Positions 60,381 through 64,000 of a stretch of 64,000 bases of DNA are shown one piece after another. The stretch's first letter is position 1, and each line of letters begins with the position of its first letter. The translations under genes were made by a program, and so were the position numbers. Under the pieces are notes generated by a model. That model was given only the letters and a program-made list of their open reading frames with translations. It was not told the origin of the DNA and did not search any database. The stretch lies in the NCBI RefSeq assembly GCF_014655715.1, contig NZ_BNBM01000001.1, forward strand, positions 62,001 to 126,000, given 5' to 3'. This DNA comes from Streptomyces lanatus (lineage in GTDB: Bacteria > Actinomycetota > Actinomycetes > Streptomycetales > Streptomycetaceae).

Positions 60381-62009
60381 TCACTGGCGGAGGGGGACGT
60401 CCACCAGAAGCGGTCGCTTCAACTTGCCTGCCCCGGCTACCAGTTCGCGCAGCGCCGTCGCGCTTTCCGCCCGCACCGCGTCGACGCCGAAGAAGGCTGC
60501 CGCCTGCGTGAAATCCAGTTGCCCCAGGTCGGTTCCGGGGCAGACGCCCTTGCCGCCCATCGCCTCGTACGTCTCCTGGACGGTGCGATAGGCGCCGTTG
60601 CTCATGACCAGGAAGAGGACGGGGGTGCTTTGCCGTGCCGCGGTCCACAGGCCTTGCAGGCCGAACATCGTCGAACCGTCGCCCAGTACGGCGACCACGG
60701 GGCGGCCCGGTTCCGCCAGCGCGCGGCCTACGGCGGCCCCGATGCCCCAGCCGAGGCCGCCGCCGACGGTGTGGGTGTAGCTGCCGGGGCGTTCCAGGCG
60801 TACGAGGCGGCGTAACAACAGGCCGACCGTGATGGCCTCTTCCACGACCACGGCATCGTGCGGCAGCCCGGCGGCCACGGCGTGTGCGGCGGCCCAGGGC
60901 GCGAGCGGGGCCCGCGAGTAGGCGGCGCGGGCGGCCGACTCCGCGCGGTCGCGGTCGGCGGAGTGCCGCTCGCCCGCCCGCAGGACGCGGGCCTTGGCGG
61001 TGTGGTCGGGGACGCGGTCGCGGAGTAGGTCGGCGAGGCGGTGCAGGGAAGGGGCGAGGGCGCCGACCAGTCCGGCGTCGGCGGGGAAGTTGCGGCCGAT
61101 CTCGTCCGGGTCGGAGTCGAGTTGTACGACGGTGAGGCCGGGCGGCAGCGCGGGCCCGGGGGTGTAGTGGTGCGGGGTGAAGGCGTGCGCGCCGACGATC
61201 AGTACGGCGTCGTGGGCGGCGAGCGCGGCGCGGATGGCGTCGTGGCGGGGTGGCAGCATCCCGGCATACAGGGGGTGTGTGGTCGGGAAGTTCAGGCAGT
61301 CTGCCATCGGTTGGTGGTACACCGTCGCGCCGCAGGCCTCGGCCGTGTGCACTAGCGCGCCTAGCGCTTCCTCGCGGCCCACGCCGTCGCCCGCGACGAT
61401 CGCGGGGCGGGCGGCGTCGCCGAGGAGGAGGGCGGCGCGTTCGAGGCCCGGGGCCGGGCCCGGTTCGGGGGTGGAGGTGCGGGCGGGGATCTCGACCTCG
61501 GTGTCGTCCGTGAGGATGTCCGTGGGGATCGACAGGAACACCGGCCCCGCTGGGGGCCGCACGGCGAGTGCGAAGGCGCGGCGCAGGGCCAGCGGGAGGT
61601 CGCGGGCGTGCTGGATGTCGTACGTCGCCTTCACCGCGGGTGCGGCCAGGGCGGTGAGGTCGCCCGAGAGCATCGGGTCCTGCTGGAGGTGCCGGCGGTC
61701 CTGCTGGCCGGCCGTCACCACGAGCGGGGTGCGGGAGCGGCGGGCGTTGAGCAGGCCGATCAGCCCGTTGGCGAGGCCGGCGGCGATGTGCAGGCTGACG
61801 AAGGCGGGGCGGCCGGTGCCGCGCGCGTATCCGTCGGCCATGGCGACGACTGAGCCCTCGTGGACGCCGAGGACGTACTCGGGGGCGTCGTCGGCCTCCG
61901 ACAGCGCGGCCAGGAAGGGGAGTTCGGTGGTGCCGGGGTTGCCGAAGACGCGGTCCACGCCCTCGCCGCGCAGGATGTCCAGCAGGGCAAGGGCGGGGCG
62001 GGTTCCCAT
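60381..62009 (-). CDS. Thiamine-diphosphate enzyme, benzoylformate-decarboxylase-like
   Basis: A 542-residue ThDP-dependent enzyme of the decarboxylase branch. VFGNPGTTELPFL, the ThDP-activating Glu in LGVHEGSVVAMADGYARG and the catalytic His in SLHIAAGLANGL match benzoylformate decarboxylase; the family's Ser26 is Thr here. The ThDP/Mg block is VLGDGSTMFGLQGLWTAARQ ending MSNGAY. It probably decarboxylates an aromatic or branched 2-oxo acid. The ATG at 62009 follows AGGAG. No mandelate-pathway partner is adjacent; only an IclR remnant. Confidence 0.88.
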   Translation of the reverse strand: MGTRPALALLDILRGEGVDRVFGNPGTTELPFLAALSEADDAPEYVLGVHEGSVVAMADGYARGTGRPAFVSLHIAAGLANGLIGLLNARRSRTPLVVTAGQQDRRHLQQDPMLSGDLTALAAPAVKATYDIQHARDLPLALRRAFALAVRPPAGPVFLSIPTDILTDDTEVEIPARTSTPEPGPAPGLERAALLLGDAARPAIVAGDGVGREEALGALVHTAEACGATVYHQPMADCLNFPTTHPLYAGMLPPRHDAIRAALAAHDAVLIVGAHAFTPHHYTPGPALPPGLTVVQLDSDPDEIGRNFPADAGLVGALAPSLHRLADLLRDRVPDHTAKARVLRAGERHSADRDRAESAARAAYSRAPLAPWAAAHAVAAGLPHDAVVVEEAITVGLLLRRLVRLERPGSYTHTVGGGLGWGIGAAVGRALAEPGRPVVAVLGDGSTMFGLQGLWTAARQSTPVLFLVMSNGAYRTVQETYEAMGGKGVCPGTDLGQLDFTQAAAFFGVDAVRAESATALRELVAGAGKLKRPLLVDVPLRQ

Positions 62010-62130
62010 GGGGGCTCCTGAAGGGGGGTGGGGCGGAGACCGGTTCACTGGCCAGCGTCGGGGCCCATGTCCCGTACGGGCAAGGGGGCGTGTCGCTGAG
62101 CGGTACGGACGGCAGTGGACGCACGGCTAC

Positions 62131-63165
62131 TCATGGGTTCACGGTCAACGGACCGTTGTCCGGGTGCGGTGTGCCGTTCTCCGGGGTGGTGAGGGGCAGG
62201 TCGGCGGTGACGGTGGCGCCTTCGAGGGTCGCGTCGATCGCGAGCGTGCCGCCGATCTGCTCGACGGGTTCGTGCATGGACCGGATGCCCACGCCGGGCG
62301 TCCATGGTTCGGCGCAGCGGCCGGTGTGCGCGACGGTCACGCACAGGGAGTCGGCGTTCACCAGCTCCAGCGTGAGCGCGGCGGTGGCACAGTCGGAATG
62401 CCGGGCGATGTTGGTCACCGACTCCACGGCCACACGGTGGGCGGCGACCTCGACGGCCGCGGGGAGCGGGGGCAGCCGGTCCGGGGCGGTGATCGTGACG
62501 TCCAGCGGCCGGCCGTCGGCGCAGCGCAGATGGGCGACGCGCTGGCGGACCGCGTCGACGAGGCCGAGCTCGTCGAGGGCGCTGGGGCGCAGGCCGTACA
62601 CGATGCGGCGGATCTCGCCGATCGCGTCACCGACGTCGGCGCGCAGCCCGTGCAGTGTCTCCACGGCGCGGTGCGGGTCGGGGGCGATGAGGTTGACGGC
62701 CGCGTCCGCGTTGTAGGCGATGCCGGTCAGCGTCGGGCCGAGCCCGTCGTGCAGGTCGCGGCGCATCCGGCGGCGCTCCTCCTCCAGTACGGTCACCACC
62801 CGGCTGCGGGAGAGGCGCAGTTGCTCGGTCAGCCGTGCGGCGTGCAGTGCCTGGGCGAGCGGTGCCGCCACCAGCTCGACCACCGCCGCCGCGGCCCGGG
62901 GCAGCCGCAGATGCCCGGGCGGGAGGCACACCACGAGATCACCCACCTTCTCGCCGCCGGCCCGCAACGCGGTGAGCGTGGTGTGGCCGTCGTCCACGGT
63001 GCCCGCCGTGGCGATGGTGGTGCCGTCCTGGCGCAGGGCGATTCCGGGCACCCCGAGGGTGGGGCGCAGGGTGTGCAGCCACAGCGGCGGCGGGGCGCCA
63101 GCCGTCAGGTCCGTGCCGAGCCGGGTCAGCGTCTCGACCGGGTCGGCCGACCTGCCGAACAGCAT
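62131..63165 (-). pseudogene. N-terminally truncated NarL-type sensor histidine kinase
   Basis: The recognisable part starts near LDEMLFGRSADPVETLTRL (from about 63188). It contains a GAF-like linker, the HisKA_3 motif RRRMRRDLHDGLGPTLTGI with phospho-His, and an ATPase domain with VESVTNIARHSD and GVGIRSMHEPVEQIGGTL. The expected membrane sensor region is missing; in its place lies the dispersed repeat at 63215-63345. The D-x-G-x-G nucleotide motif is degraded (AHTGRC). No response regulator is adjacent. A protein could still be made from the ATG at 63165 (344 residues), but I expect it to be inactive. Confidence 0.7.
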
Positions 63166-63214
63166 CTCGTCCAGGCCGGCCTCGACCCGCTGGGCTGAAT
63201 TTCCGCGACGGTCG

Positions 63215-63345
63215 GCGGGTGAGGCTTTTTCAGCCCGTCCGGCGTTTGAGGACGAGGCCCCTTCAGGGCCGAAGCGGGGGCCCGGGGGCGGCAGCCCCCG
63301 GGGACGGGAATGGGTAGGCGCGGCGGGGGCGAGAAACCCGATCAC
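63215..63345 (-). repeat. Streptomyces dispersed intergenic repeat, copy 2
   Basis: The core 63226-63270 is the reverse complement of the core at 43368-43411 with only a few differences. A perfect 9-bp hairpin (CCCGGGGGC/GCCCCCGGG, 63281-63302) follows and may terminate the leftward gene ending at 63364. It sits where the histidine kinase loses its N-terminus. Confidence 0.85.
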
Positions 63346-63363
63346 CCCCGCCCCCACCCCCCG

Positions 63364-64000
63364 TCACACATCCGAAAACCCCTCCCCCACCCCCGCCTTC
63401 TCCACCAGCAACGCAGGCGGAGCAAACCGCTCCCCATACGCCGCCGCCAATTCCCGCGCCCGCGCCACGAACCCGTCGACACCGCCCTCATAACCGTTGA
63501 TGTACTGGAGCACACCCCCCGTCCACCCCGGGAACCCAATCCCGAAGATGGACCCGATATTCGCGTCCGCGACAGACGTAAGGACGCCCTCCTCCAACAG
63601 CCGCACCGTGTCCAGCGCCTCGGAGAACAACATCCGTTCCTGCATGTCCCGGAAGGGAATCTCCGCGCCGCCCTCACGAGCGAAGTGCTCACGCAGCCCC
63701 GGCCACAACCCACCCCGCTTGCCGGACTCGTCGTAGTCGTAGAACCCCGCCCCACCACTACGCCCCGGCCGGTCGAATTCCTCGACCATGCGGTCGATGA
63801 CGGCCTCGGCGGGATGGGAGACCCACGTGCCGCCCGCTTCCTCCACCGCCCGCTTGGACTCGTTCCGGATCTTGCGTGGCAGCGTGAGCGTCAGCTCATC
63901 CATCAGGGACAGCACCTTCGCGGGGTACCCCGCCTGCGCCGCCGCCTGTTCGACCGACGCGGGCTCGATGCCCTCGCCGACCATCGCGACGCCCTCGTTG
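63364..64000 (-). CDS. C-terminal part of a 3-hydroxyacyl-CoA dehydrogenase (FadB/FadJ-like, 5' end outside window)
   Basis: The last 211 codons of a multifunctional fatty-acid oxidation alpha subunit. NEGVAMVGEGIEPASVEQAAAQAGYPAKVL and GGAGFYDYDESGKRGGLWPGL are the 3-hydroxyacyl-CoA dehydrogenase C-terminal domains, followed by RMLFSEALDTVRLLEEGVLTSVADANIGSIFGIGFPGWTGGVLQYINGYEGG, typical of the duplicated C-terminal domain in FadB-like proteins. The N-terminal enoyl-CoA hydratase domain is expected beyond the right edge. Confidence 0.9.
   Translation of the reverse strand, partial: NEGVAMVGEGIEPASVEQAAAQAGYPAKVLSLMDELTLTLPRKIRNESKRAVEEAGGTWVSHPAEAVIDRMVEEFDRPGRSGGAGFYDYDESGKRGGLWPGLREHFAREGGAEIPFRDMQERMLFSEALDTVRLLEEGVLTSVADANIGSIFGIGFPGWTGGVLQYINGYEGGVDGFVARARELAAAYGERFAPPALLVEKAGVGEGFSDV

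Noticed and set aside
1-64000. Secondary-metabolite, phage-defence or mobile island
   Set aside because: No polyketide or peptide synthetase, defence, integrase, transposase or tRNA-attachment features were seen; composition looks uniform throughout.

Overview
The window is chromosomal DNA of a Streptomyces (or very close relative). The evidence is the very high GC content, GTG/TTG starts, dense ATGA/GTGA start-stop overlaps, a conservon (cvn) operon, a complete actinobacterial hopanoid operon, SCO6745-type and DUF5941-type proteins, and two copies of the GC-rich intergenic repeat typical of the genus. Gene order from idi through the zinc exporter to the hopanoid genes resembles my memory of the S. 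coelicolor SCO674x-SCO677x region. I saw no rRNA, tRNA, IS element, prophage or CRISPR array.

Layout. 1-4.7 kb: conservon cvnA-B-C-D plus a GAF protein (cut by the left edge), read leftward; CvnA carries an unusual His/Met-rich repeat tail. 5.3-14.2 kb: a metallo-beta-lactamase-fold hydrolase, an amino-acid dehydrogenase with a TetR regulator and a likely operator, an SGNH hydrolase, a LysM-M23 cell-wall peptidase under a c-di-AMP (ydaO) riboswitch, a GH36 alpha-galactosidase and a tyrosine phosphatase. 14.2-15 kb: an XRE-cupin regulator coupled to a 39-residue membrane protein, with twin palindromic operators.

15.0-28.0 kb: hopanoid operon in order of transcription (leftward): a 22-codon upstream ORF, hpnC, hpnD, a 47-residue protein, hpnE, a polyprenyl diphosphate synthase, shc, hpnG, hpnH, ispG, dxs and an HpnO-like aminotransferase. 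It holds two MEP-pathway genes for isoprenoid supply, FPP synthesis, squalene formation, cyclisation and side-chain extension. idi (37.9 kb) lies outside it.

28.3-35.3 kb: a tightly overlapped seven-gene operon with two CDP-alcohol phosphotransferases (one fused to DUF5941), a CTP-type nucleotidyltransferase, a glycerol-1-phosphate-dehydrogenase-like enzyme, a GT2 glycosyltransferase and a Wzm/Wzt (TagGH) type exporter. I read it as an uncharacterised pathway for an exported polyol-phosphate or phosphoglycan product; this is the best candidate for a new system in the window.

35.6-49.3 kb: galE, a zinc exporter with a possible Zur site, idi, an anti-sigma type ATPase, an HdeD protein, an enoyl-CoA hydratase, a DJ-1/GlxA pair, tex, a glycolipid-binding-domain protein, an ABC-F protein and a hypothetical. 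49.4-60 kb: a BCCT transporter, three exported peptidases (M14, S15, M1), a macro-domain/PfkB pair, and an asparagine-permease-like transporter divergent from a probably leaderless merR gene. 60-64 kb is a worn region: an IclR remnant, a benzoylformate-decarboxylase-like enzyme, a histidine kinase missing its N-terminus next to an intergenic repeat, and the end of a fatty-acid oxidation multifunctional protein cut by the right edge.
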